A stretch of DNA of 64,000 nt from Cercophora sp. LCS_1 (Eukaryota > Ascomycota > Sordariomycetes > Sordariales > Lasiosphaeriaceae), in NCBI GenBank assembly GCA_036250225.1, contig JAPZLL010000030.1, positions 310,001 through 374,000 of the forward strand, given 5' to 3'. Position 1 is the first letter of the stretch. Each line of letters starts with the position of its first letter. The notes under the pieces were generated by a model. It made no database searches. It had not been told where the DNA came from and was given only the letters and a program-made list of their open reading frames with translations. Position numbers and translations under genes: made by a program. Of this stretch, positions 35,201 to 46,753 are shown piece by piece.

Positions 35201-36728
35201 CTATCAAGGAGGCCCGCCGTCTGGGGGCCGCCGTACACCACCTCCCAACCAGGGAATGCCGCGATCACCTCATGTGCAGGGCGCATCACCCCCGATAAAC
35301 AGAAAACCACTCCCCGCGCGGACAACGAGCCTGCAAAGTAGTGAAAGCGACGGTCACTCACAGCAACGCCCGTTCAACGCTGGTGGCCCGCCGCCAGTTC
35401 CGCCGCACGGCACTCACCGACAGAACGGTGACGCTGGCTATTTTGACGATGCTTCCTCTACGGCAAGTCCAGATTACGCTAGCACACGCCCATCAACGGA
35501 CACGCAGGTCTCTGTTGATCGCGACCGTCCACGCGCCGGTGTGTTGAAGACAACAGGAACTGAGTCGGCAGCTCCAGGCTCTAGAGAAAATTCCACCGAG
35601 TACAGCATTCCTGATGTCAATTTCGGGCCGACCATCAATTACGGAGCCTCCAAGGTCACCAGCCCCATGAACCAACCAGCTCAGCCGTATACGCCAAGTT
35701 CTGGCCGAAAGTCTCCTGGGCCAGGGCCCGCCTTGTCCCATTTCCGGCAAGAATCCAATGACACGATCAGGCGCAGTGTTGCATGGCAGCCCGGTGCTGC
35801 AGCTGTTGGCACATTATCAGCTGAGAACGCCCTGTCACCAGAACAATTTGTGCATCAGCGTGCTGTAGTTGCAAACAGCCCCTTACACCCACATCAGCGC
35901 AACCCCTCTTCAAACACCTTGACTGACTACAAGACCGGACCGCCCACCTCTCCCCAAAAGCGACCGGGTAGCCGTGGCGGCAACCACTCCCGCCATAACT
36001 CAGGTGACTTGCTGCAAAATGGGCGTCCGCTGAGTCAAGGGACTGCTGCAGCGCTGTCCGGAGGCGAGGTGTCGTCGTATCTCTCGGCACGCGAACAGGA
36101 GCACGTTGCACGCGTGACAGGAAGCCCGTTGATTGCCTTCAGCGGCAATAAGAATGCTGGTCAACAAGCCTCAGGGGGCTTGGTCGGTGCCATTCAGGCT
36201 AGAGATCGCGAGAAGGCACAAATGATGGCAGGAATTGGGGGGCAGGCTGTGGCGCAAGCCATCGACCAGAGAATGCGTGAGCAGAACCAACAGGCGCAGC
36301 GAGCAGCGCAAGCAGCATTTGCCCAACAGCAGGCCCAGCTTGCTACCCAACAGTACGGAGCGGCGCCAAGTCCCGGAATGATGGGCCAAATGGGCGGCGG
36401 TGCTCCTTCCATGTACGGCGTTGGCGCTGGTCCACCCCCCGGGCGTCCGGGCCTCCAGTCTGGCCCTGGCTATGGTCAGCCCAGGCCACAAATGCTGCCG
36501 CAACAGGGCTCTTTCGCCAACGGTGGGCGGCCAAACGGGCCCAACATGGGCAACCTACCACACCGCCCCAACCCATTACAACCTCCGCAAGGCGTCGGGT
36601 ACGGAATGCAAAGCGGTCAGCCACAATCGCCAGGTTTCCAGCCACCGCCGCAAGGGCAATACACACCTCTGGGAGGGCCTGGCGGGGCGAGGCCAGAGAC
36701 GCCAGGACGGATGCACCAAGCCTTCTAG
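32228..36728 (+). CDS. CAF120: CCR4-NOT-associated protein Caf120-like (PH domain)
   Basis: Four exons: 32228-32243, 32566-32985, 33038-33195 and 33249-36728; introns of 322, 52 and 53 bp; 1357 aa. Caf120 and its paralogue Skg3 associate with the CCR4-NOT deadenylase and bud/tip cortex. After a Ser/Pro-rich N terminus comes PPLMEISKEVIPELQPVFAF, then LYQEGYFLKLDDQD, TWTECFAQLVGTVLSLWDA and RYLLHFNSHHSLIQWTSGIR, forming a split PH domain, followed by a second conserved region (WVRVRFGAGVPWRRCWCVIE through HKKYGYLEILDVSGLIL). The last 800 residues are Pro/Gly/Gln/Ser-rich and probably disordered. The first exon is only 16 nt and is less certain: it uses the acceptor at 32565 to read MGRNRASHRDSRSLTP. 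The later three exons join cleanly. Confidence 0.88.
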
Positions 36729-37655
36729 TCAGGGGTGAAGGTGAAGGATCTGAAGAAGAATTTCGAGGCTGGCGGATCATGAAGAAATGACGGGTTGTAT
36801 GAACAGGGATATGGGGACATGATAGGACGAAAGGAATCATGTTTATGGGGTCATGAGGATAGCAGAGACGAGCGGAAATGAGGCACTAAGCGCATTCTCT
36901 GGATTTTGTTGAGTTCAGCATCGGATTAGATTGTTAGGAACAAGGACAAGGCACCTTTTCTCATCTCGTTCCGCTTACTTTTTCAGGGTGCATTGGGGGT
37001 TGGTTCGAGGATGTGTTTGAGAGTAGTTTCTGTTAGTCTTCCAGCATTGGGCAGCGTCGTCGGGAGAACCGACACATGGCGTGGGCTCGGGACTTGCATC
37101 TGGAGGTTGGAGTTCAAAGCTGGTGTTGGTCAGGTCTATCGATGGCTAGCCATCGGCTACATGGTCTAGCGAATAACATGTAGCCTCTACCTTACGCACA
37201 CAATATCTCTGTGTTGACTTGACCTCCACGCTCGGCTTCGTCAAGGAGTGAAGTTGCTTGGTGCTAACCCTGCACCCTGCCCAAGGATGACCCGGTCCCT
37301 GGAGCTAGCGGCATCGCGGGCAGTGGGGCCCGCAAAACCGGGCCGGACAGGCGTTCCCAAACCTTGACAAAGCGCCATCGGAGCACACCAAGTCAGCGCA
37401 ACGATAAGATAAGCTTCGCGACCATCCCGTCCTTCCCCCAAGACCAAACCAACCAGCCACGAGAGTAACTCCCCGAGCGCGAAAAGTAACCTGCCTAATT
37501 CAATTGCTTCGTTGTGTTTTTCTTCTCTCTCCGGCGAAAACAATTGTTTCCCTTTCCACAGATCCCGTCCATCTTTCGTTGCAACAGCGTGATTCTCCTC
37601 GAATGCTGTCCGCCAGCACATCTCCCCACCGACTCGCGCGCGCGCCGCTGCTGGA
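36729..37655. other. Intergenic region between CAF120 and PTC7
   Basis: 0.9 kb holding the CAF120 3' UTR and the PTC7 promoter. No other coding signal is recognised. Confidence 0.6.
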
Positions 37656-39085
37656 ATGAGAAGATTACCCCTTGGACTCCTCAAGCCCACCCCAGCACAT
37701 CATGCCGCGACATTGCGCATCGCCGTCACCGCGGTAGCGTCCGTCTCCCTTGGCGCACCCAAGTTCCGGCGCGCTGCTTTCTTCTCGACGACGGCGAAGC
37801 CTTGGTTGGGGAGTACCGCTGGTCCCGCCCCGCCGTCTCCGTCCCCCTCTCCGCCTTCATCTCCGTCTCCAGCCGAAGGGGCCGTGGCTGAGGAGGTGCT
37901 GACCAAGAACGAGGCGGGCATCGCGGTCGAGAAATTCCCCACGCTGCCGTTTCGCTTCGACACGGGCGTGTCGCTGTTTGCGAAGCGTCCGCCGAGACCG
38001 TTCCCGCCGCCTTTTTTATCGCCGCCGTCGGGGTCGTTCAGTGACCCGCTGAGTACGCACGATCGGAGTCGGGACAGGAGGAAGGCGTATGTGGATGGTC
38101 ATTTGATCAAAGGGTTCACGAATGGGGACGATGCCGTGTTTGCGAGCGAGTGTTTCATTTGCGCGAATGATGGGGTCGGGGCGTGGAGTGCGAGACCAAG
38201 GGGGCATGCTGGGTGAGTTTTTGTTTTGTCCTTGGGCAGCGTAGCCTTTGGGGGTGGGTTTTGCTAACGGCTTGGTTTCCTAGGTTGTGGTCGAGGCTGA
38301 TCCTGCATTATTGGGCTACGGCGGTTTTCGAGGACGCGGCGGAACAAGGGGACGAGTATAAGCCGAATCCTGTGGCATGCTTACAGCGTGCGTACGAGCA
38401 GACGGTCGAAGCTACCAGCGAGCCGAACGATTGGCAGGGCACGACGACAGTTACCGGGGCGCAACTCCATTATCGACGGAATGGCGATGTGGTGGAGCCA
38501 TTGCTGTATGTTACCAATCTCGGTGATTCGCAGATCATGGTGGTTCGGCCGTCGACAAGGGAGCTCTTGTTCAAGACGACGGAGCAGTGGCATTGGTTCG
38601 ATTGCCCTCGTCAGTTGGGCACGAACAGCCCCGACACGCCGAAGACACGTGCGGTCGTCGACGAGGTGCCGATCCAGGAGGGAGACGTTGTCCTAGCGAT
38701 GTCGGATGGCGTGATCGATAACCTTTGGGCTCATGAGATTGTGACAAAGGTATGCGACAGCTTGGAAAAATGGAAAGCTGGTGGCGTCAAGCGGAGGAGC
38801 GCATCATGGGAAGACCCGGAAGATGAGAGCGGGATGGGGTTTGTGGCCGAGGAACTTATGGAGGCGGCCAAGGTGATTGCGATGGACCCCTTTGCCGAAA
38901 GCCCCTTTATGGAACATGCTATCGAGGAAGGGCTGCCGAGCGAAGGAGGTAAGTTGACTAATGCTGTAACTAATGCTACTCGGTCTAACATGGCTTCTAC
39001 AGGCAAGATGGATGACATCAGTGTGGTGGCAGCATTATGCAAAAAGAACGAAGCATGGCACGGATCCTCTGGGCGAAGCGAATAG
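37656..39085 (+). CDS. PTC7: Mitochondrial PP2C-type protein phosphatase Ptc7
   Basis: Exons 37656-38212, 38284-38948 and 39003-39085; introns of 71 and 54 bp; 434 aa. Ptc7 is a Mg/Mn-dependent Ser/Thr phosphatase that, in yeast, activates Coq7 for coenzyme Q synthesis. An Arg-rich presequence and a Pro/Ser linker precede the domain. Conserved PPM features are DAVFASECFICANDGVGAW (metal-binding Asp), VTNLGDSQIMVV, DVVLAMSDGVIDN and KMDDISVVAAL. Splicing of intron 1 gives HAGLWSRLILHYW. Intron 2 is a multiple of three without a stop, so unspliced RNA still encodes a full protein with 18 extra residues just before KMDDIS. This recalls yeast PTC7, whose intron is retained in one isoform. The next gene is UTP23, 0.7 kb downstream. 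Confidence 0.93.
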
Positions 39086-39806
39086 CGCGGGAACGAAACA
39101 GCGAGAGGCGTTTTGGGATCATTGAGGGTATTTGAGTGGACAATTTTGAGCATACGTGTATCATGATTGCAAACTTGAGCATGCTGGGTTGAGAAAATAA
39201 TCAGGGGCTGTGAGCTATCCGTCAAGGTTATTGAGGGTTTGGCGTTTGGTATTTTGATTCTGGGTGGGTCATTCAGCGGGAACACAGGATAGATACGAGA
39301 GACGTAGCAATCAAGGGATTATAGTTGGACAGGTAGACATCATAGCAACGGACATTGAACCTTTCAACCTTTATCGTGCCTTGACGGCGAGCTTTTGGAT
39401 ATCCCGGCTTAAAGGTGGGGGCTGAAAGCTGGGATGCCAAGAGTCCACCTCCGGCTCTGGGCTTTGAGGCTGAAGGCGGTGCCAAGGTTTTGCTGCAGCT
39501 CGCTAAACGTTGCGGGAGGACAGTGGGGCGCCCAGCCTTTGGCTTCTGGAAATTTTTGGAGACTGCCAAACATTCTGAACAATCTGATCGTGAGCAAGTC
39601 GAGGCCCTCCTCGGCCATTCCTTTTCTTTGCGGGGAATCTCACCTCGTTAACGGCGGCTCCGAAGCAGCAGGGACTTATCTGGTAACAGCTCTTTGGCCA
39701 GCATTTAATGGGGCATTGAATCACCGATCCATCTGCTCTCTTGTCCGTTAACCTCACGTTCTCAGTCTCCCATCCTCTGTCTTCAGAGACAGAATCCACC
39801 GACAAG
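39086..39806. other. Intergenic region between PTC7 and UTP23
   Basis: 0.7 kb between tandem genes. Short frames on both strands overlap and have no signature. Confidence 0.6.
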
Positions 39807-40926
39807 ATGGGCAAACGCACAAAACAGTACAAGAAACTCATGCGCTCGTTTGAGTTTCTTGGGTTCCGCCAGCCGTATCAGCTTCTGATGACGAGCGACA
39901 TCATCCTCGACACGCTCAAGCTCGATCTCATCCACCTGCTTGAAAAGACTCTCTCAACGAAAAACCTCAAGCCTATGATTACACAATGCTGCATTGTAAG
40001 TTGACCTGAAAATTTATTAGGCAGCGGATGGCTGACATGAAACAGCGTGCACTCTACGAAAAGAACAAGGGTCCGCACAGAGATCCTGCTATCGTGGCTG
40101 CAATCGAGAGAGCGAAGACCTTTGAGAGAAGGCGATGTGGGCATCTCATGGATGAGGATCCTGAGAGCGAGCATGATTGCATGATGTCAGTCGTCGACCC
40201 CAAAGGCAACGGGCAGAACAAATTCCGCTACATCGTTGCCACCCAGGATGAGGATTTGGTACGTTGACCCTGGTTTCTGTTCGACCAATGTTGCTAATCG
40301 TGAACAGAGGATGAGGTTGCGTTCAGTGGTGCCTACGCCGCTCATGTACGTGAAGCGAAGTGTCTTGGTAAGTTTTTACGCCGGTAGCCTACCTAATGTC
40401 GTCGGGGTGTCTAACATGAGATGTCTAGATCCTTGAGCCAATGTCGGAATCTTCGGCAAAGGTGAGAAAATCTGAGGAGCTTGCCAAGTAAGCGACAATC
40501 CTGTTGTTCCATGAAGACGGCCTAACCAGTTTTCGCAGGTTCAAAGATGGGATCATCAGGGGAACCCAGAAGAGGAAGAGGGATGAGGACGACTCCGGTG
40601 AAGACAGCTCCGATGACGAAGATGGAGAAGGCAAAGCCGGCGATGCCAGCGCCGACCAGGAACCGAAAAAGAAAAAGAAAAAGAATTACGGTAAAAAAGG
40701 ACCGAATCCCCTTTCAGTCAAGAAGGCTACGAAGAAGATGGATAGGGAGGAGCAACCTCGAAAACCAAAAGAGCCGGCGGCCGAGACACCGGGAGATCTG
40801 AAGCCCAAGCGGAAGAGGCGCAAGAAAGGCGGCGCGGTGGGGGGTGCTGGGGCCGAGACGGAGAAGCAACCAGCTGATGCGGCATCAGCTGCTGCGGCGA
40901 GCGCTGCTGAAGGCGCGGAGGACTGA
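39807..40926 (+). CDS. UTP23: rRNA-processing protein Utp23 (PIN-like)
   Basis: Five exons: 39807-39995, 40046-40258, 40308-40367, 40429-40487 and 40539-40926; introns of 50, 49, 61 and 51 bp; 302 aa. Utp23 is a nucleolar small-subunit processome factor that helps release snR30 and process 18S rRNA. It starts MGKRTKQYKKLMRSFEF, then FRQPYQLLMTSD, the typical start of Utp23/Fcf1 PIN proteins. The Cys/His zinc site CGH...EHDC, around residues 93-110, marks Utp23 rather than Fcf1. FRYIVATQDEDLRMRLR and VPTPLMYVKRSVLILE follow, each built across splices. The C-terminal 150 residues are Lys-rich and acidic, with runs such as EPKKKKKKNYGKKGPNPLSVKK, ending Ala-rich. All junctions keep frame. Confidence 0.93.
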
Positions 40927-41585
40927 TTCTTACACGGAACCCGACGGAGATAGATTCGGGAGTCTAGAATGTCCACCCGACCCGTGGCGTCTGGGAGGAT
41001 GATGATGTGTTTTTTCTCGCCCAAGATAAGATGAGTGCCGAGACGTGCTTATGCCCAGCTGCATGCGGATCCGCACAAAGCTGCGATTGGCGAGGCTCAC
41101 GATCAGGGCGCATCACGAAGGGCGGAGCCAAGGCTTGGGAATAAAGAAATGCACCAAAGGGCAACTTGGACTGTGATTTCAATAAGAGCATGTAGCTGGC
41201 GTCAATTCTTTCTTGTCCTGCCGTTCAGCTAGACATCTCGGGGATTTCGGCCTGGCGTTGTGCGGTTGGGTTGCACTGCAGACGGTGGAAGCTTGTGGCA
41301 GTCCCAGCGTGCACTTGTGGTTGAGTGGCAGGGTTCTTAATGTTACCCCACATCCGCGACGCCGCCCGCTGAGCGCCCGCGGGTGTCTGTGCCTCCGATC
41401 CCGATTTCCAGATTCCAGAAGCCCACCTCGTCCGCGTCTTGAAACATGGTATATTGCCGACCCCTGATTTCCATCCCGCCGCATATCGTTCTGCATTGTT
41501 CCTAACCAGTTGGTCGCCGGTCGCGAGGGGCCGGATCTGCGTCGCGCCATCGAGTTTCCCTTTGTTTATTAGCCAGCACGCAGCC
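40927..41585. other. Intergenic region between UTP23 and the DUF726 gene
   Basis: 0.66 kb. The DUF726 frame is open upstream from 41439, but the family-like start is MPGLHV at 41586. Nothing else is recognised. Confidence 0.6.
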
Positions 41586-44500
41586 ATGCCGGGACTCCAC
41601 GTCGACGCAGCCGCGACCAGCAGCGACGAGCACGACAAGAACGCCCCAGAGGAGACGAACACCGTGGCAGTGACTGGAGATGGCCAGACGGCACAGCCTA
41701 AGCCTGCGAGCCAAGAACTAGACGCACAACCCGCTGCCCCCATGGCTGTCGGACTCCCTGAATTAGACGACTTCGGGCTGCCGATCCGGAAATATGTGGC
41801 TCCCGTTCTGCCAGAGACGGAGACTAGCACAGGGCCGCCAACGGCCGAGGCGGATCCCGGTGTACCCGGCGAAGCAAAGCAAGCGCTCGACGGCCCGGCC
41901 GATAAGAGCACGGCGACCAAATCCGAAGACACGGACTCAGGTAGCGAAGACGAATTTAAGGATGCCGTTTCGGGGCCGCAGTCCGATACCGTGTCGCGAG
42001 TCGACGGGGATATGGAGGAGCAATCAAAGTTGGCAGTACCCGTAGAGGCTGTCGCGGCCGCAAACCCTGTCAAAACAATAGATAAGCCAAAAGAAGAGCC
42101 AAAGGCGGAAGCAGTCTCCAAGGCCAAGCCGACTGAGAGCGGGGCAGAGCTGGAGGCTACACCGACAACCCCGGTGACAGCTGAGGCACCGGCAGAGCCG
42201 ATAACGACTGATCAAAAGAGCTCGAAGGAAAAGGAGGGTTCGAAAAAGCCACAGCCAGGAGCGGGGCATAACAGAGAAAAGAGTGAAGCGAGCATACTTC
42301 ATGGTGGCGCGGGAGGTATCTCCGAGTTCTCTCACCAACAACTCACAACCAAGCAACCCGAGAAAAAGGAGGATGACGACGGCGAGTGGCAGGTCATGCC
42401 GGCGTTTGCCCCGTACGACATCTACGACGACGATAATAGGCTGATTGCTAAGGAGTTCAAGGAGGACGAGCACGAGGACGAAAAGTACGGCTATGGCGGA
42501 CTCGGTGGGGCCGGCAAGGGGTACACACGGGTGCTGGTTGACGATGATGCAGAGTCAGCCACCAGCATGGACGAGAATACCCAGTATCTGTTCAGGGACA
42601 AGGGTCAAACAACAGCAGTGACAGATGAAGACGACGTTCAGCGGGATGCTGTGAGCCAGCTTCAAGCAACCAAAGAGCTCTTGACCGAGGGTCAGAGGGT
42701 GGCCTATGTGGGGCTTGTTAGACTGGAACTGGCGGTCATGACGAAGGAAGTGGAAGGTCTGCAGCTGACGAGGAAGACCAAAAAGGAGCTGGCAATCGCC
42801 GCCGAAAGTATGAAGATGTGGGGTCAAAAGATGATGATCCGGTTGTACGCCCATATGGACATCAGCCCGGCTGAGCAAATCATGATTGAACAGCTCACTG
42901 CCCATGGTGTGCTACCGCAGGACTTGACACCATTGCTGATGGCCAATGCCCGGGTCAAAAACCCCATGGCCGAAGACAAGAACCCAAGTCCAACCGGCTC
43001 CGGGAGTGCCAAATCCTCTAGGCCGTCGTCGGTTGTCTCTCCGGAACTCGAGCAGCCGGCCACACCACCGCCTGCTTACCAAGCCGACGACGACACAGAA
43101 CTGACAGCACCTGTCAAGATGCCGTCTGAGATGCCCACCACGCAAAAAATCGACATCGATCTCAGGTGGACGGTCCTCTGCGACTTGTTTCTCGTCCTCA
43201 TCGCAGATTCCGTCTATGACTCCAGGTCCAGAGTTCTCCTCGAGAAGGTTGGCAAGGACCTCGAAATTCCGTGGATCGATATCTGCAGGTTTGAGAAGAA
43301 AGTAACAGACGCGCTGGAGATGCAGCAACAAGCCGAAAAGGAAAATTGGAACGAGGACGAGCACATGGAAATCCGGCGTAAACGGGCACTCAAGCGTCGC
43401 TACGTCATGATGGGGTTGGCAACAGTCGGCGGTGGCCTGGTCATTGGTTTGTCCGCGGGCTTGCTCGCTCCTGTGATCGGTGCCGGCCTGGCGGCTGGAT
43501 TCACCACGATTGGCGTTTCGGGTACCGGCACGTTCCTTGCCGGCGCGGGAGGCGCCGCCATCATCACATCCACCGCGGCGACCTCAGGTAGCATCATCGG
43601 AGGCAGGGCCGCTAACCGAAGAACAGGAGCCGTCAAGACCTTCGAGTATAGGCCACTGCACAACAACAAGCGAGTGAACCTGATCGTTACTGTGTCGGGC
43701 TGGATGACAGGCAAGGTGGACGACGTCCGGTTGCCGTTCAGTACAGTAGACCCGGTTATGGGCGATCTCTATTCAATCCTGTGGGAGCCGGAGATGCTGA
43801 GGACCATGGGCGACACCATCAACATCCTTGCCACTGAAGTAAGAGAACCCGGGTCTTAGCGGGAGCATCATGACAGCTGACACAATTACAGGCTCTCACC
43901 CAAGGTCTCCAGCAAGTACTCGGCAGTACCGTCCTCGTTGCGCTCATGTCGGCACTCCAGTTGCCCGTCGTGCTTACAAAGCTATCCTATTTAATCGATA
44001 ACCCCTGGGCTGTGTCTCTTGATCGAGCCACGGCAGCCGGTCTCATCCTGGCAGATTCACTCATTGATCGCAATCTTGGCACACGTCCGGTTACTCTTGT
44101 TGGTTATTCCATTGGGAGTCGCGTTATCTTCTCGTGTCTCCAGGAGCTCTGCAGAAAAGGAGCGTATGGGTTAGTGCAAAACGTGTTCCTGTTCGGCAGC
44201 CCAGTGGTGGTCAAGCAGGAGGAATACCTCCGCGCACGCGCCGTGGTATCGGGTCGCTTTGTCAACGGCTACAACCGCAACGACTGGATTCTGGGCTACC
44301 TTTTCCGTCTTACCAACGGCGGTATCAGACGTGTGGCTGGCTTGGCGGCTGTCGAGGGAGTCCCTGATCTCGACAACATGGACGTGTCGGAACTTGTGGC
44401 GGGTCACATGGACTACCGTAGAGCCATGCCCAGACTCCTTCGCGAGTGTGGCTGGATGATAGAAAGCGATGAGTTTACGGAAATCGAGGAAGGTGATCCC

Positions 44501-45385
44501 GAGAACCATCAGGAGAGACAGCGCGAGCTGATCAACGAGATCGAGGAGGCCAGAAAACAAGCCGAAAAGGAAGCCAAGGAGGGCAAGGGCACAAAGGGCG
44601 CGTTTGCCTTCTTTAGGAAGAAGAAAGCTGTTGAGAAGCAAGAGTGGGAAATTTACGAAGACTCGAACAAGGCGGGGGCAACGGGTGCCAGGACCGAAGA
44701 CAAGGAGGGGAACAACCACGGCGTGCTCTTCGATGTTGATGCTATCCGTGCCGAGCTGGCCAAGGAAAAAGGTACGACAAAAAACGGTGATATCGATGAC
44801 GAATTACTCCAGGTCAGGGAGATTAAGAGCACACTCCCGCCAATGAAACTCGACCTGAGTCCGAGTCTGCCACCGGCGGCGAGAAGCCCGCGGGATAGCC
44901 TGCGCGAGACGAGAAGCGCCGAGGTTGTGCCATACCGGTCATCTGGCGAGTACCGGTCTTCGAATGAATACCGTCCGCCACAGTCACGACAAACATCCTA
45001 CTCACACCAAAGAAAAATCTCGTTGACACATCAGCGCAAACCGTCAAACGAATACCGCATGTCAAGTGAACGGACACCAACGTTCCCGGCGAGCAAGGTA
45101 GAGAGCAGCTACTACCAAAGCCCAAGCAGTCCAGGGCGCGGCAATGACATTCAGATGACGTTCGACACGGCGTTTGAGGAGCCTAAACCGCAACCAAAGA
45201 CGCCAGTGGTACCGAGCAGCCGCTCGGCGAGCATCAGTCAGTCGACAACGGCCGCCCCACCGACAAAGCCAGAGCTCAAATCGGCTCAGACGGTGCCAAA
45301 TATCACGCTCTCAGACCCGTGGGCTGACTATGATGATGAGGAGGAGTTTGGTAAGGAGAAGGAGATCTCCATGACGTTTGCCTAG
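41586..45385 (+). CDS. DUF726 family membrane protein (TMCO4-like alpha/beta hydrolase fold)
   Basis: Exons 41586-43838 and 43892-45385 with a 53-bp intron; 1248 aa. The family (yeast YFL034W, animal TMCO4) has a hydrolase-like fold but no firmly known substrate. The first 270 residues are acidic, Pro/Glu-rich and probably disordered. The conserved part begins near 300 (EWQVMPAFAPYDIYDDD). Gly/Ala-rich hydrophobic segments lie near 615-680 (MMGLATVGGGLVIGLSAGLL and on). The nucleophile-elbow motif GYSIGS at 822-827 has Ser824. Then come NVFLFGSPVVV and RFVNGYNRNDWILGYLFR, the most conserved block. The C-terminal 300 residues are low-complexity, with tandem SSGEYRSSNEYRP and HQRKISLTHQRKPS phrases. 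Splicing gives ILATEALTQGLQQVLG. The upstream in-frame extension is rejected because it lacks family character. Confidence 0.88.
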
Positions 45386-45630
45386 ACTAGGCACTGGTGC
45401 CCTTTGCAAAGACGGGTGGTCGTTGCCACGTACATAACTTTGAACGGCGGCTGGGAGTGTGAAACGAGAGATGATGGACGGTGTGCTTGATGATCAAACA
45501 TATAGATAGATATCCTTTGGCGGGCAAGAAAGAATGCTGTAATGTGGAGATGACTAGGAGGCGGTGTGATGGCTTTGTCGTTTGGTTGCCTCGGAATGGA
45601 TGCAGAGGCGTGTCGTATCTGAGTGAGGAT

Positions 45631-45686
45631 GAGCATTGCGAGGCTTTTTGTTGAGCATTGCGGGGCTTTTTGTTGAGCATTTGGTT
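45631..45686. repeat. 22-bp tandem repeat, about 2.5 copies
   Basis: Copies at 45631-45652 and 45653-45674 start GAGCATTGCG and differ at one base. A partial third copy runs into the G run. Confidence 0.8.
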
Positions 45687-45698
45687 GGGGGGGGGGGG
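45687..45698. repeat. Poly-G run, 12 bp
   Basis: Twelve consecutive G residues directly after the tandem repeat, prone to slippage and sequencing error. Confidence 0.85.
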
Positions 45699-45804
45699 AA
45701 GGGTTTGATCACGTTGATAGCCAATTGACCTGTTGTGGTTCGTACTTTTATGTTGGTGGTTTTCGAAAGTGACATCTCAGTCGATTGACACAAACTTGAG
45801 CCCC

Positions 45805-46329
45805 CTACCGCCTCACAACAAACCCCTCCTCCCCGTCAACAACCTCCCTCTCCTCCTTCTCCAGCTTAACAACATGCGCATGCCTAGGTCCGTCATCAAC
45901 ATCCTTCAAAAAGCTCTTGAGAACCTCCACGTCCCCCTGCGCTTCGCCCTCAACCTGTCGTTGGACAAACCACCATGAGCACAAGCACCTCCAACCACTT
46001 GACGAAAAACACAGGCGGCCAACTCAACCCACCTTGTTATTAGGCGTATTCCTTACCCATCCGGTTAAACCATACTCAGCCGCCCGTTTCTGTGTGAATA
46101 AACTGACGTCATCTCAGCACTGCATAATGCCGGTACGAACGGAGAGAGGCGGGAATACCGGAATCCGACGCCTGGTTTTGCGGTGTGAGCTTGCTCAACG
46201 GAATGGATGGGTAGCACGGGGACGAACCTTGGACCATCCCGCCGTGGGCGAGGAAGTAGATCTGGATGCGTTGGTCAATCGACGTTGACAACAAGGTGAG
46301 GAGACATGAGACTCAACTCTCTCGACCAT
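45805..46329 (-). CDS. Acylphosphatase
   Basis: Five exons on the minus strand: 46329-46318, 46261-46228, 46171-46159, 46102-46033 and 45954-45805; introns of 56, 56, 56 and 78 bp; 92 aa, the normal size. The enzyme hydrolyses acyl phosphates such as carbamoyl or 1,3-bisphosphoglyceryl phosphate in the cytosol. The spliced start reads MVERIYFLAHGGMVQGVGFR, with catalytic Arg20 in GVGFR. GLTGWVRNTPNNKVEGEAQG follows with catalytic Asn38, then the helix VEVLKSFLKDVDDGPRHAHV. Exons 1 and 3 are only 12 and 13 nt. Donors of introns 1 and 2 are GTTGAG and GTTCGT, weaker than local norms. Phase and length agree with the family throughout. L21 replaces the more usual Tyr after GVGFR, so the third acceptor is the least certain. 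Confidence 0.85.
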
Positions 46330-46753
46330 GGTGATGGACTGTGGGAACAAGGGACTTGACAGATGTTAAAGTGTTCTCCTAGGTGGTATGCTCAATATCT
46401 ATCGAGCTGTGCTTTGTTGCTCAGATTGTCGGAGTGATGTGGTAGGGGGAGGAGCGGGAGGTCCGATAAGATAAGAGACAGTGGGGTTGTGCTTTGTTCC
46501 AGCAACCCCTTTTCTCCTGGGGATTTGGTTTGAGCTTGGAGGGCCATTAAGGAGGTAGACGGTTGATTGCAATAAAATCCACAGACTTGGCTATACGGGT
46601 TGAAAACAGTCTAAGAACGATGCCTTCCAAGCATTCATTGCCCCTGGTATGCATATTCAGAATGATGCCTGAACGAACCGACGCCCTGCGGCACGAAACA
46701 ACCTACAAAACTTGCCCAAGGTCCCCCGAGCAACACATACAGTGTAGCTCCCA
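46330..46753. other. Intergenic region between acylphosphatase (5') and VMA13 (3')
   Basis: 424 bp between tandem minus-strand genes, holding the acylphosphatase promoter and the VMA13 3' UTR. No gene is seen. Confidence 0.6.

Larger units (their letters stand above)
45386..45804. other. Convergent 3' region with tandem repeat and G-run
   Basis: 419 bp between the DUF726 and acylphosphatase stop codons. It contains the tandem repeat and G12 run listed separately; no gene is seen. Confidence 0.6.

Noticed and set aside
41439..41585. In-frame 5' extension of the DUF726 protein
   Set aside because: The extra residues look like untranslated leader and MPGLHV is the better start.
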